Counted from the first letter of the stretch, positions 17,328-26,844 are shown. The stretch is 64,000 bases of DNA from JAADCS01 sp964473735 (GCA_964473735.1 CAYYQD010000001.1:1-64000); one strand, 5' to 3'. Notes: generated by a model not told the origin, from the letters alone. Program-made: numbers and translations.

Positions 17328-17828
17328 ATGAAAGGTTTAATGAAGATCTTCGTTTGGATAGCGTTGATGGTGGTGGGAGGAGGTCTGTACGCTCAGGACA
17401 GCGGCCCTGAAACGGGGCCCTGTTCCGACATCTGGCCCAAGACGATACCCTCAAAGGATTCCTTGAACTTAGGGGATCTGGGGAACACTTACTACGCCTT
17501 CGCCTTTCCGAGCGTCGTTGCACTTAGACCCGACGGTACGACGAGACCAGCCGTTTTCTACAAGACCCAGCCCTCCGACGTAATTGAGATATACGACCCC
17601 TTCGGCGTTCTGGTGAGACGCTTAGAGTACCCCAAGGACGAGCCCAGAGAGGTCAGCGACCCCCACGTCAGGGAGTGCACCTACACGTGGTACGGTTATA
17701 ACTCCGCCGGAAAACCCGTCAGCCCCGGCGTCTATCTGGCCATCCTTAGACGCGTGGCCGGAGGTACGTTAGGAGGGGTCGCCCGCCAGCAGTACATACT
17801 GGTTAAGGTACCACCAAAAGCGAGGTAA
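17328..17828 (+). CDS. Exported FlgD-Ig-like domain protein
   Basis: 166 aa from ATG 17328. Signal peptide MKGLMKIFVWIALMVVGGG then LYA with likely cleavage before QDSG. The body carries a FlgD-Ig-like beta-sandwich (VIEIYDPFGVLVRRLEY ... TWYGYNSAGKPVSPGVYLAI), the same fold that appears fused to the next gene and to the OmpA-like gene at 24429. Probably a periplasmic or surface part of the same envelope assembly. No catalytic motif. Confidence 0.7.
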   Translation: MKGLMKIFVWIALMVVGGGLYAQDSGPETGPCSDIWPKTIPSKDSLNLGDLGNTYYAFAFPSVVALRPDGTTRPAVFYKTQPSDVIEIYDPFGVLVRRLEYPKDEPREVSDPHVRECTYTWYGYNSAGKPVSPGVYLAILRRVAGGTLGGVARQQYILVKVPPKAR

Positions 17829-17834
17829 GGGAAA

Positions 17835-19091
17835 ATGACTCTGATGCTCTTTGCTCAGATGGGCACCGGCGGAATACCGGGGTACATTTACTCCTACGCC
17901 ATAGGTGCCCGACCCTACGGGTTAGGTAGGGCCTTCACCGGCCTGTCCGACGACGTGGAGGCCGTCTACTTCAACCCCGGGGCCTTAGCCTTCCTCCAGA
18001 GGGTGAATTTCTCCGGAGGATACTTCCAGCTCCCCGTAACGGGCTTCCAGTACTACTACGCCGCCGTCACCTTTCCCACGGCCACCTTCGGCAGCTTCGG
18101 TGCCGCCGTGATGCAGCTCTCCTCCCCCGCCTCCGCCCGATTCGTGGATTCCCTCGTCTGCGCCAACTGGGACGGACCCGTGTGTCTGGACTCCGTTCAG
18201 GCTTACGCCATCTTCCCGGGTGATGACGACTCCCCTCCCTACAACGCTGGCCTTCTGGCCTACTCCAAGTCCTTCTCCAGCGCCATATCCATAGGGGCCT
18301 CACTGGAGTTCGTCTATCACCGCATATACCAGTCCTCACCCGCCAGCGCCGGTCTGAACATCGGTATGATGTTCAAGCCCAACCGCTACTTCTCCTTCGG
18401 TCTGGTCGGTCAGCACTTTATACCGCCCAAGTACAGCTTCTACGACAGCGACGTCTCCTACCCGCAGGTCTGGAGGTTCGGTATCGGTCTCCGTCCCTTC
18501 AACTGGGTGAAGGTGGTGGTGGACGCCGCGTACTCCACGTACTACAACGGGTTCAAGTTCTACGGAGGGGGTGAGGCGAGGCTCCTCTCCTTCCTGTACG
18601 TGAGGGGAGGCATAAACAACGAGGAGGTAACGGGTGGAGGTAGCTTTGAATTCACAATAAGGGACATAATATTCCGTATAGATGGAAACTACACCTTCAA
18701 CTACGCCTCCAACGGGGCCTTTGACGATTACATGCAGTTCTCTACGTCCATCAAGTTCGGAGGTTACCGCGTTTGGGTCTCCTCCGACCCCAAGCTCATA
18801 TCCCCGGCCGAAGGGGAGAGCAACATAACCTTCCTGTACCTGCACACCTTCCCCCGTCAGGAGGTTGAGGAGTGGGAGCTCGTCATCAAGAAGCAGAGTG
18901 GAGAGGTGGTGCGCACCTTCTACGGTGAGGGTGAGCCTCCCATTCGTATAGAGTGGGACGGAAGGGACGACGCCGGACGCATAGTTCCCCCCGGAAACTA
19001 CTACTACTACTACAAGGTCGTGGATATAAGCGGTGAGGAGTACGAGAGGGGAGGTTATCTGGTAACGGTTAAGAGAAGGGAGGTATGGTAA
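17835..19091 (+). CDS. PorV/FadL-like outer-membrane barrel with FlgD-Ig tail
   Basis: 418 aa. Very short signal MTLMLFA before Q. The start of the barrel (ARPYGLGRAFTGLSDD ... AVYFNPGALA) is the signature of the PorV/PorQ/UPF0164 group; in Bacteroidota PorV delivers type IX substrates at the outer membrane. Residues about 325-418 add a FlgD-Ig domain (WELVIKKQSGEVVRTF, RIEWDGRDDAGRIVPPGNYYY). I know of no standard PorV with this appended domain. Starts 6 nt after the preceding stop. Confidence 0.75.
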   Translation: MTLMLFAQMGTGGIPGYIYSYAIGARPYGLGRAFTGLSDDVEAVYFNPGALAFLQRVNFSGGYFQLPVTGFQYYYAAVTFPTATFGSFGAAVMQLSSPASARFVDSLVCANWDGPVCLDSVQAYAIFPGDDDSPPYNAGLLAYSKSFSSAISIGASLEFVYHRIYQSSPASAGLNIGMMFKPNRYFSFGLVGQHFIPPKYSFYDSDVSYPQVWRFGIGLRPFNWVKVVVDAAYSTYYNGFKFYGGGEARLLSFLYVRGGINNEEVTGGGSFEFTIRDIIFRIDGNYTFNYASNGAFDDYMQFSTSIKFGGYRVWVSSDPKLISPAEGESNITFLYLHTFPRQEVEEWELVIKKQSGEVVRTFYGEGEPPIRIEWDGRDDAGRIVPPGNYYYYYKVVDISGEEYERGGYLVTVKRREVW

Positions 19092-19092
19092 G

Positions 19093-21657
19093 ATGATAAC
19101 GCTCTTAGTATCGGGTCTTTTCGGAGGTGGTTTCACCTACAAGGACTTTTACAGGGCGCATAAGGACGCGGAGGAGCTCTTCCGGAAGGGAGATTACCGG
19201 AAGGCCGAGAGGATATACCGTAAGATCCTGCGTCCAGCGTACAAGTACGGCTTCGGCAAGGAGGTGAGGTATCGCATAGCCGAGGCCCTGTACAACCAGG
19301 GTAAGTTTGACAAGGCCATCCGGGAGTGGGAGAAGCTGGCGAAGGAGAAGGATGTCAGGGGAACCTACCTTGAGCAGGAGATAGCCTACGAGGTAGCCCT
19401 GGCCTACGCCATAAAGGGAGACATAGGCTTAGCCAAACAGAAGCTCTTGGCGCTACAGAAGTACCCCTACTACAAGAACTCTCCAAGGACGAAGTTCCTT
19501 GACGGTGTAATAGCTTACCGTGAGGGTAAGTTCCTTGAGGCTTCGGAGAAGTTAGCCCAGGCCAAGGACTTCGTCAAGGAGGCTAAGTTCTACTACGCCA
19601 GATCCCTCTCCATCCTGAAGAGGCCCCTGGACGCCGTGGCCATATACAAGGAGCTGCTGGAGGACTACAGCGGCACACCGCAGGAGGCCCTGATATACTA
19701 CGGGATGGTTGAGGCTAACTTCATGTACGGCGACTACAAGGCCACGTCGGAGCTGGCCAAGGTCTTCACCGAGCGCTTCCACGGGCACAAGCTGTCCGAC
19801 TACGTCCAGTACTACTGGGGCATAGCCCTTTACCGTATGGCCTTAGGGGAGGGCGGTAAGGAGGACACGAGCCTGCTGCCCAAGGCCCTTGAGAAGCTCA
19901 CCCTCCTTACGAAGAAGAGGAACTTTGAGCTGGCAGGTCTGGCCGCCTACTTCGTTGGGAACATACAGATGGCCCTGAAGAACTACGACGAGGCCCTCAA
20001 GTACTACCAGATAGCCCGTGCCCGCGCCAACGATAACGTCGTCTCCTTCATATCCTTCCTCCGTATGGCCGAGGCCTACTACTACAAAGGGGACACCTCC
20101 AACGCGTACCTTCTGGCCAACCAGCTCTCCTCCTTCCCCCTCGGACAGGAGGAGCAGGGCATAAGCGAGTACCTGACCGGATCCATACACTACCTCCTCA
20201 AGAAGTATCCCGACGCCATGGAGCAGTACCAGTTCCTGATAGAGAACTACGAGAAGTCCTTCTTCCGCAGGCCGGCTATGGCCCTCATGGTGTTCGCCCT
20301 CATAAACCAGAGGAACTTTGACGCCGCCATGGCCCGCGGTAACCTGTACAACCAGGAGGTCTCCAAGGATACGGCCTTCACGCTGTGGAACTCGTGGTTC
20401 GTCCATGCCCTGGCCGAGGCGCACTACTACAAGGGAGACTACGCCAACGCCGAGAAGTTGTACAACATGAACCTCCGTGCCGGACTCCACAGGGACATCA
20501 TCGTTCTCTCCCGTTTGGGGCTGGGTTGGGTGTATATCCATCAGGATAGGCTGCAGGACGCTAAGGCCTACCTTGAGTCCATACAGGGTCAGTCCAGCGA
20601 CACGTCCGTCGTAATAGCCACCCACCTGGGTCTGGGTGTGGTACTCTTCAACCTTGGACAGTATCAGGACGCCTTCGCGAAGTTCTACGGTATATACATC
20701 TTCGCCCCCGAGAGGAGCGAGGTGGCCTCCGAGGCTCTGTACTACTCCGGTTACGCTGCTAAGGCCCTGCAGTCCTACGGAGACGCCGTGAGGAACTGGG
20801 ACCTTACCATGCAGAAGTATCCGGACCAGCCCAAGGCCTGCGACGCCGCCTACCAGGCTGGCCAGATATACCGTATGGCCGGAGAGTGGGACAACGCCAT
20901 ATCCCGCCTGAGGTGGTTCCTTGAGCACTGCCCGGACCACGAAGGCGTACCTCAGGCTCACCTGTGGATAGCCGAGAGCTACGAGGGTAAGCAAGCGTGG
21001 GACGAGGCCCGTCAGGAGTACGAGACCATACTCTCCCAGTTCCCCGACAGCGACGTCGCCTCCTCGGCCAAGAAGGGGTTAGAGCGCGTGTACTTCAAGA
21101 TAGTTGAAGAGAACCCCGAACGCATCGGGGAGATGACGGAGAAGCTCCCCAACAGCGAGGTGGCGGCCCTCGCCCTTTACAAGATGGCCGCGGACGCCAT
21201 GCAGGCTGGAGACGAGCTGAAGGCGGCGGACATCTTCTTCCAGATGGGTAACACCTATCCCAAGAGCAGTAAGGCGGAAGAGGCCCTCTTCTACGCCGGC
21301 TCTCTCTATCTCAAGAACAAGAAAGCCCGCGAGGCCATAGACGCCTTCAAGAAGTACAAGGACTTCTTCCCCGAGGGACAGCACATAGAGGACGTCATGT
21401 ACTATCTGGCTTCCGCCTACCTGATGGTGAAGGAGTACCCGCAGGCTATAGAGGCTGCCAAGGAGTTCGTCAAACGCTTCCCCAACAGTCAGAAGGCTCC
21501 CGACGCCTACCGTATAATGGGTGCCGCGTACATAGAGCTGGGGGACGTGAGGAACGCCGCCAGTGCCCTGAGGCAGGCGGCCGACCTCTACGAGCAGCAG
21601 GGTAGGGCCACGGAGGCCCAGCAGATGAAGGACCTGCTGAAGACTTTGCCGCAGTAA
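19093..21657 (+). CDS. Large exported TPR protein (854 aa)
   Basis: Begins 1 nt after the PorV-like gene. Short hydrophobic N-terminus MITLLVSGLFGG, then tetratricopeptide repeats along nearly the whole length (FRKGDYRKAERIYRKIL, LYNQGKFDKAIREWEKL, LKNYDEALKYYQIARA, YSGYAAKALQSYGDAVRNW, FFQMGNTYPKSSKAEEAL), at least 15 units by eye. It is the likely scaffold of the cluster, in the position that YbgF/CpoB has beside Tol-Pal genes, but about three times longer. No enzymatic motif. Confidence 0.85.
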   Translation: MITLLVSGLFGGGFTYKDFYRAHKDAEELFRKGDYRKAERIYRKILRPAYKYGFGKEVRYRIAEALYNQGKFDKAIREWEKLAKEKDVRGTYLEQEIAYEVALAYAIKGDIGLAKQKLLALQKYPYYKNSPRTKFLDGVIAYREGKFLEASEKLAQAKDFVKEAKFYYARSLSILKRPLDAVAIYKELLEDYSGTPQEALIYYGMVEANFMYGDYKATSELAKVFTERFHGHKLSDYVQYYWGIALYRMALGEGGKEDTSLLPKALEKLTLLTKKRNFELAGLAAYFVGNIQMALKNYDEALKYYQIARARANDNVVSFISFLRMAEAYYYKGDTSNAYLLANQLSSFPLGQEEQGISEYLTGSIHYLLKKYPDAMEQYQFLIENYEKSFFRRPAMALMVFALINQRNFDAAMARGNLYNQEVSKDTAFTLWNSWFVHALAEAHYYKGDYANAEKLYNMNLRAGLHRDIIVLSRLGLGWVYIHQDRLQDAKAYLESIQGQSSDTSVVIATHLGLGVVLFNLGQYQDAFAKFYGIYIFAPERSEVASEALYYSGYAAKALQSYGDAVRNWDLTMQKYPDQPKACDAAYQAGQIYRMAGEWDNAISRLRWFLEHCPDHEGVPQAHLWIAESYEGKQAWDEARQEYETILSQFPDSDVASSAKKGLERVYFKIVEENPERIGEMTEKLPNSEVAALALYKMAADAMQAGDELKAADIFFQMGNTYPKSSKAEEALFYAGSLYLKNKKAREAIDAFKKYKDFFPEGQHIEDVMYYLASAYLMVKEYPQAIEAAKEFVKRFPNSQKAPDAYRIMGAAYIELGDVRNAASALRQAADLYEQQGRATEAQQMKDLLKTLPQ

Positions 21658-21681
21658 TGCAACAAAAGGAGGGAAAGAACT

Positions 21682-22386
21682 ATGGGAATACTGATGGCGC
21701 TACCGGCTGTCCAGGAGGGTTTTAACATCCTCAACATATTCAGGCTCTACGCCGTGGTGGACGGCGTAGTCACCTTCATGGGGTTCTTTGACAACCTCAC
21801 GATGGTCTTCCTGCTGATCACCTTCTTCCTCGCTATCGTCCTGTCCGCCGAGAGGATCTGGTACATCTACCGCAAGGCCTCCTTCAACCACAACAAGGTC
21901 CTCGCCGACATACAGGCCTACCTTGAGAACGGGGATATAGACGGCGCCATATCCTACCTGAGCCGTGTGGACCACCCCCTGCACAACACCCTCAAGGCGG
22001 GCCTTGAGAACATCCACCTCCCGCTGGATCAGATATACGATATGATGGACTCCGTTATGACTTTTGAGCGGTTCAAGCTACTGCGCTTCACCACTGCCCT
22101 CGCCTCCATAATCGCCGTGGCACCGCTTCTGGGTCTCTTCGGAACCGTAGATGGACTGATAGACGCCTTCCACCAGATAGCCGTCAGCGGTACGGGCGGT
22201 GCGGAGGTCGTGGGTAAAGGTATCTCCACGGCTCTGGTTACGACCTGGTGGGGACTGATCATAGCCATGATTACCATCGTTGTCTATAACTACGTCACCA
22301 ACACCGCCGAGAGGATCATCGCCACCGTAGACGTCGCCGCCCGCCGTCTGCTTATAATGATAAACCAGCTACAGCACGCTGAGTGA
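21682..22386 (+). CDS. MotA/TolQ/ExbB proton-channel protein
   Basis: 234 aa, preceded by an AAAGGAGGG site. Three membrane helices: near 36-55, and the channel pair with APLLGLFGTVDGLIDAF and GISTALVTTWWGLIIAMIT, which hold the conserved threonines of ExbB/TolQ. It forms the pentameric stator that uses the proton gradient to drive ExbD. Overlaps the next gene by TGATG. ExbB and TolQ cannot be told apart here. Confidence 0.9.
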   Translation: MGILMALPAVQEGFNILNIFRLYAVVDGVVTFMGFFDNLTMVFLLITFFLAIVLSAERIWYIYRKASFNHNKVLADIQAYLENGDIDGAISYLSRVDHPLHNTLKAGLENIHLPLDQIYDMMDSVMTFERFKLLRFTTALASIIAVAPLLGLFGTVDGLIDAFHQIAVSGTGGAEVVGKGISTALVTTWWGLIIAMITIVVYNYVTNTAERIIATVDVAARRLLIMINQLQHAE

Positions 22387-22826
22387 TGGCAAAGAGAAAG
22401 AAAGAGTTTGAAAGGAAGTCGGCCCCAAGTCCCAACTTGGGGCCCTTCTCCGACATGACCACGTCCCTGCTGATAATGTTCATGCTCACCATCCCCTTCA
22501 TCGTGGAGTCCGGTATCTTCGTCTCCCGCTCCCTGGTGGCGAAGCGCCGCAACGTAGTTATACCTAAGAAGAAGAAGAGCGACATCAAGGTAAATATCCA
22601 CCTCTGCGCCGACGGTACGGTCTTCCTGAACGAAGAGCCCTTTGACCCCAACCGTCTCCCGGACATAATCCCCAAACTCTTAGCCCGCAGCGTTAAGAAG
22701 CAGGCCCTCCTCTCTGCCGATAGGGACGTCGTCTACGAGTACGTCGTTCAGATGATAGACCTCCTGAAGGAGAAGGGAGCCTCGGACGTCCTTATCATGA
22801 AACGCAGGAAGAGTAAGTGCAAGTAG
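22386..22826 (+). CDS. ExbD/TolR protein with the channel aspartate
   Basis: 146 aa from the ATG at 22386 (overlapping the exbB stop). The single membrane helix carries Asp23 in SDMTTSLLIMFMLTIP, which lines up residue for residue with the proton-carrying Asp23 of E. coli TolR (DVVLVLLLIFMATAP). The periplasmic part ends in the usual ExbD fold (IHLCADGTVFLNEEP ... ALLSADRDVVYEYVVQMIDLLKEKG). It is the energising subunit of the pair. Confidence 0.88.
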   Translation: MAKRKKEFERKSAPSPNLGPFSDMTTSLLIMFMLTIPFIVESGIFVSRSLVAKRRNVVIPKKKKSDIKVNIHLCADGTVFLNEEPFDPNRLPDIIPKLLARSVKKQALLSADRDVVYEYVVQMIDLLKEKGASDVLIMKRRKSKCK

Positions 22827-22836
22827 GAGGTAAGGT

Positions 22837-23292
22837 ATGGCAAGGGAGAAACCTAAACCCAAGGAGCCACCGGACGTAGGGCAGTACCTGTTCCCCATGG
22901 CCGGGGTGATGATCCTCACCCTGGCTACCCTCATAATGAACGCCCAGTCCCTCTTCTCCAACACCTCCATAAAGGTGGATATACCCAAGGCTAACGTGAT
23001 AGAGGTAGAGCTGGAGCAGAGCATACCCGTAAGCGTCACCAAAGAGGGCAAGATGTACGTACAGGACGACGAGATGCCCGACCTCCAGAGCATAACCCAA
23101 CGGGTAAAGGAACTTCAGGAGAAGTACGCCATAGAGAACAACGACCCCGAGCTCAAGGGCCAGCAGCTGACGGTGATCCGTGGGGATAAGTCCATACAGT
23201 GGGGACAGGTCCTTGACGTCTTGGACGCCGTCAAGAAGGGTGGTGCCAAGCGCGTCGCCTTAGCTGTGGTAAAACGCAAGGGCGGTGGATAG
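22837..23292 (+). CDS. Second ExbD/TolR protein, lacking the channel aspartate
   Basis: 151 aa after an AGGAGGTAAGGT site. One membrane helix (YLFPMAGVMILTLATLIM) followed by an ExbD-type periplasmic domain (IPVSVTKEGKMYVQDDE ... LDVLDAVKKGGAKRVALAVV). At the place of the TolR aspartate there is Phe-Pro, so this subunit should not carry protons itself. It may pair with the Asp-bearing ExbD as a heterodimer inside the ExbB ring (inference). Confidence 0.8.
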   Translation: MAREKPKPKEPPDVGQYLFPMAGVMILTLATLIMNAQSLFSNTSIKVDIPKANVIEVELEQSIPVSVTKEGKMYVQDDEMPDLQSITQRVKELQEKYAIENNDPELKGQQLTVIRGDKSIQWGQVLDVLDAVKKGGAKRVALAVVKRKGGG

Positions 23293-23325
23293 TGGCCGTA
23301 ATCGGCCTTATAATAGGAGGTAGAT

Positions 23326-24414
23326 ATGGCAAAGATAACGGTTAAACTGCCGGAGGATAAAGAGGATAAGCCGGCGAAGAGGCTGGCGGTGTTCTTCTGG
23401 TTCGGTGTGGCTGTCCTCGCCGTTTTGGCTTACACGATGAGAGAGCAAATCGCTGCGGCCCTTGAGGAGGCCCGTCTCCGTGAGATCCAGCTCCTTGAGG
23501 AGAAGATGAGGAAGAAGAAGCACCTACCCCCTAAGCTGAAAAGGATGTTGCAAAAGAAGAAACAGGAGCTGGCCAAGAAAGACGAGAAAAAGCCCGGAGA
23601 CAAGAAGGCCCCCGGCAAGCAGAGTAAGATAAGCCTGAAGGCCAAGCTGAGCAAATCCATAAGCCCCACCATAAAACTCGGAGGACCGAAGCTCAAGGTG
23701 GACGTACCCCAGAACGTTAAGGTCCAGATAGCCAACACCCAGATGCTCCCGGAACAGGTTCAGGTTCAGAAGGTGGACCTAAACGCCAACCTTGAGACGG
23801 CGGCCAAGATAGACATAGCCGACATGGATCAGTCCCTCACGGCCGAGGCGGCCGACGTGGTGGTTGCCGTTCCCACGAAGGGCGTTAGTACGGCGGACAT
23901 ACTTTCACAGGAGGCCGTCCCCGCCGTATCCCTCGGCGGTGCAGGGTTTGAGGGCTCCCTTGGAGGTGGCCTCGGTCTGGGCGGTGAAGGTGGCGGAGGA
24001 GGTATATCCCTGGGTGGAGGTGGAGGCGGAGGCCTCGCCGAAGCCGTATCCAACGTGGACGTGGCCGTTCCAAAGGCCGCCGTATCCGCAGAGCAGATAG
24101 CCGGACCCACCCAGCCCGTACAGGTGAAAGGTGGGGGCGCCATACAGATAGAGGGATGTATCCGTGGGAAGGTCGTACGCAAGGTCAGGCCCAAGTATCC
24201 GAGGCGTGCCCGCCGTGAGGGTTGGCAGGGCGCGGTCGTCGTACAGATCGTCCTGAACTCCAACGGAACGATAAAGACCCTGAACCTAATAAAGTCCAGC
24301 GGTTATCCCGTACTTGACAACGCTGCCCTGAACGCCGTGCGCGGTTGGGTGTTCTCCTCTAACGTGCCGGACGGGTGCAGCGGTAGGATAACCTTCAGGT
24401 TCATCCTTCAGTAA
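23326..24414 (+). CDS. TonB-family energy transducer
   Basis: 362 aa, strong AGGAGG site. Order: cytosolic tail, one membrane helix (about 21-38), lysine-rich coiled segment (45-110), low-complexity region, glycine-rich stretch (about 205-235), and the C-terminal TonB domain from about 275 (KVRPKYPRRARREGWQG, VLNSNGTIKTLNLIKSSGYPVLDNAALNAV). It links the ExbB/ExbD motor to outer-membrane partners. The lysine- and glycine-rich spacer replaces the usual proline-rich one. Confidence 0.88.
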   Translation: MAKITVKLPEDKEDKPAKRLAVFFWFGVAVLAVLAYTMREQIAAALEEARLREIQLLEEKMRKKKHLPPKLKRMLQKKKQELAKKDEKKPGDKKAPGKQSKISLKAKLSKSISPTIKLGGPKLKVDVPQNVKVQIANTQMLPEQVQVQKVDLNANLETAAKIDIADMDQSLTAEAADVVVAVPTKGVSTADILSQEAVPAVSLGGAGFEGSLGGGLGLGGEGGGGGISLGGGGGGGLAEAVSNVDVAVPKAAVSAEQIAGPTQPVQVKGGGAIQIEGCIRGKVVRKVRPKYPRRARREGWQGAVVVQIVLNSNGTIKTLNLIKSSGYPVLDNAALNAVRGWVFSSNVPDGCSGRITFRFILQ

Positions 24415-24428
24415 AGGAGGTAAGGAGG

Positions 24429-25379
24429 ATGAGAAACTTACTTATAGTCCTTCTGATCGGAGGGCCCGCCCTCCTCTACGCCCAGGATCAAACGGGCGGC
24501 GGGCAGCAGCAGGCGGCCCCGGCGGAGGGGGGTGAGGCTCCTGCACAGGAAGGAGGAGGAGGCGAGATAGCAGAGGAGGAGGAGATCGTAGCCCAGGCGG
24601 AGTACAAGATAGACGACGCGGTTAAGCCCATCGTGGACGTTCAGCTCCGTCCCTTTGAGCCTCTGGACAGCTTCATCGTCAGGAGGGAGAGAGGCTTAGA
24701 GAAGAGGCTGCCTCCCGGTGTTGAGAAGGAGCTCGCGGAGGTAATTAAGCTCTACAACAACTTCCTGAAGAGGCCCGTCTACCCCGTGATGATACACGAC
24801 AAGATAGTCATAGAGCTGGGCAAGTTCCCCAAGCCCGATAAGTGGAAGATAGTGATCCACAACTCGGCGGGTCTCCCCGTTAAGACGTTTGAGGGTAGAG
24901 GGGGACTTCCCAAGAGAATAGAGTGGGACGGCTTCTCCGATAAGGGCAAGCCCGTAATAAAGCCCGGTGAGAAGTTCACCTACCGTGTCATCCTCATGAG
25001 GAAGAACGGTGCCCGCCGCCGCGAGGTCAAGGAGCTACCGGAGATCGTGGGCTTCTTCACCCAGACTAACAAGGGGGACCACATGGTCTTCCTGAACCTT
25101 GAGTACGTCTTCCAGCCGGGAAGGGCGGTACTCCAACCCGACGGAGAGGAGCGCATCGTGGAGATGCTCAACTACGTAAAGGACTACTACAAGGGTAAGG
25201 GCCCCGTAGAGGTATACGTCTATTCCAAAGGGACCTTCCTGTGGGAGGACAGATCCAAGGTGCTTAAGGAGATCATCCTGAAGAACGCCCCTATAGATCC
25301 GGAGAAGCTCCATATCAAACGCGGGTACTTCGGTCAGGGGGCCAAGTACGAGAGAATAGAGGTGCGCTTCAGGGAGTGA
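24429..25379 (+). CDS. Exported protein with FlgD-Ig and OmpA-like domains
   Basis: 316 aa; AGGAGGTAAGGAGG upstream. Signal peptide ends LLYA before QDQTGG, then a Gln/Gly/Glu-rich linker. A FlgD-Ig domain lies at about 138-210 (WKIVIHNSAGLPVKTFEG, IEWDGFSDKGKPVIKPGE). The C-terminus (FQPGRAVLQPDGEERIVEMLNYV ... DRSKVLKEIILKN) resembles an OmpA/Pal peptidoglycan-binding domain. It could anchor the TonB/ExbBD machine to peptidoglycan, as Pal does for Tol (inference). The OmpA assignment is by pattern and moderate. Confidence 0.65.
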   Translation: MRNLLIVLLIGGPALLYAQDQTGGGQQQAAPAEGGEAPAQEGGGGEIAEEEEIVAQAEYKIDDAVKPIVDVQLRPFEPLDSFIVRRERGLEKRLPPGVEKELAEVIKLYNNFLKRPVYPVMIHDKIVIELGKFPKPDKWKIVIHNSAGLPVKTFEGRGGLPKRIEWDGFSDKGKPVIKPGEKFTYRVILMRKNGARRREVKELPEIVGFFTQTNKGDHMVFLNLEYVFQPGRAVLQPDGEERIVEMLNYVKDYYKGKGPVEVYVYSKGTFLWEDRSKVLKEIILKNAPIDPEKLHIKRGYFGQGAKYERIEVRFRE

Positions 25380-25380
25380 G

Positions 25381-26844
25381 ATGGGAGCGGACCTACCCGA
25401 TATTCCGGAGGCGCTGACGTTTGATGACGTCCTCCTGGTGCCACGGTACAGCGAGGTTTTACCTTCGGACGTGAGCGTTAGGACGCTCTTTAGCAGGGGC
25501 GTTCGCCTGAACGTTCCCATAGTCTCCGCCGCTATGGATACGGTGACGGAGTACCGGATGGCCGTCGCCCTCGCCCAGGCCGGTGGCATAGGCGTAATAC
25601 ACCGCAACCTGACTCCGGAGGAACAGGCGGAACAGGTCAGGAGGGTAAAGCGTTTCCGGGCGTGGATGATAAGCGACCCCTACACCATACCACCGGACGC
25701 TCCGGTCTCCGAGGCCCGTCGGATGATGGAGGAGAAGGGTATATCGGGCATCCCCGTCGTGGGAGAGGGCGGGGAACTTCTGGGCCTCATAACGCGGAGG
25801 GACATCCGATTCGCCGACTCCGGAAAGGTCTCGGATTACATGACGCCGTACGAAAGTCTGGTAAAGGTCGGGGTGGGTGTGGGGCCCGAAGAGGCCCGCA
25901 GGGTCCTCAAAGAGCGGAAGGTGGAGAAGCTCCCCGTCGTGGACGATGAGGGCAGGTTAATAGGGCTTATAACGGCGAAGGACATCTTCAACACCTCCAT
26001 AAACGAGAGCGCCGTTCTGGACGCGAAGGGACGGCTCCGGGTGGCTGCGGCCGTTGGGCCGGGTCCCGACCTTCCCGACAGGGCCCGTCTCCTCGCCGAG
26101 GCCGGGGTGGACGCCTTCGTCGTGGATACCGCCCACGGGCACAGTAAGAGGGTGGGAGAGGCCGTGCGGTACCTTAAGGCCCATTACCCGGACATAGACG
26201 TCGTGGCCGGGAACGTGGCCACGGCCGAAGGGGCTGGGTACCTGATAGAGGCCGGGGCTGACGCCGTAAAGGTGGGTGTGGGGCCGGGATCAATATGTAC
26301 CACCCGTGTGGTGGCCGGTGTGGGCGTTCCCCAGCTGACGGCCATAATGGAGGTGGCGTCGGTCGCCAGAGATGCCGGCGTCCCCGTAATAGCGGACGGC
26401 GGAATAAGGTACTCCGGGGACATAGTGAAGGCCTTAGCGGCGGGGGCCGACAGCGTGATGATAGGTAGCCTTCTGGCCGGTACGGACGAGAGCCCCGGAG
26501 AGGACGTCTTCTACAACGGTAGAAGGTACAAGACCTACAGGGGGATGGGTTCCCTGGGGGCCATGGAGTCCGGCGGTGGGAGCCGGTACGGGTACGAAAA
26601 ACCCACGAAGTACGTCCCCGAAGGCGTTGAGGGGATGGTACCCTACAAGGGGGCGGTAGCCGACGTCCTCTACCAGTTAGTTGGGGGGTTGAGGGCCGGG
26701 ATGGGATACCTCGGGGCCCCGGACCTGAACGCCCTGAGGAAGAACGCCCGGTTCGTCAGGATAACCGGGGCGGGCGTAAGGGAGAGCCATCCCCACGACA
26801 TATTCATAACCAAAGAGGCTCCGAACTACAGAAAGGGGGTATAG
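25381..26844 (+). CDS. guaB: Inosine-5'-monophosphate dehydrogenase
   Basis: 487 aa, normal length. Oxidises IMP to XMP with NAD, the committed step to GMP. Catalytic Cys306 in GPGSICTTRV; two CBS domains (about 95-205) interrupt the barrel; GGIRYSGDIVKALAAGA, YRGMGSLGAM and SRYG flap elements are intact. It begins 1 nt after the OmpA-like gene, a housekeeping gene inside the envelope cluster. Confidence 0.97.
   Translation: MGADLPDIPEALTFDDVLLVPRYSEVLPSDVSVRTLFSRGVRLNVPIVSAAMDTVTEYRMAVALAQAGGIGVIHRNLTPEEQAEQVRRVKRFRAWMISDPYTIPPDAPVSEARRMMEEKGISGIPVVGEGGELLGLITRRDIRFADSGKVSDYMTPYESLVKVGVGVGPEEARRVLKERKVEKLPVVDDEGRLIGLITAKDIFNTSINESAVLDAKGRLRVAAAVGPGPDLPDRARLLAEAGVDAFVVDTAHGHSKRVGEAVRYLKAHYPDIDVVAGNVATAEGAGYLIEAGADAVKVGVGPGSICTTRVVAGVGVPQLTAIMEVASVARDAGVPVIADGGIRYSGDIVKALAAGADSVMIGSLLAGTDESPGEDVFYNGRRYKTYRGMGSLGAMESGGGSRYGYEKPTKYVPEGVEGMVPYKGAVADVLYQLVGGLRAGMGYLGAPDLNALRKNARFVRITGAGVRESHPHDIFITKEAPNYRKGV

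Noticed and set aside
19843..20994. 383-codon open frame on the minus strand opposite the large TPR gene
   Set aside because: Composition is Val/Leu/Gly-rich as expected from the antisense of TPR codons; no start signal or promoter, and the plus-strand TPR protein is clearly real.
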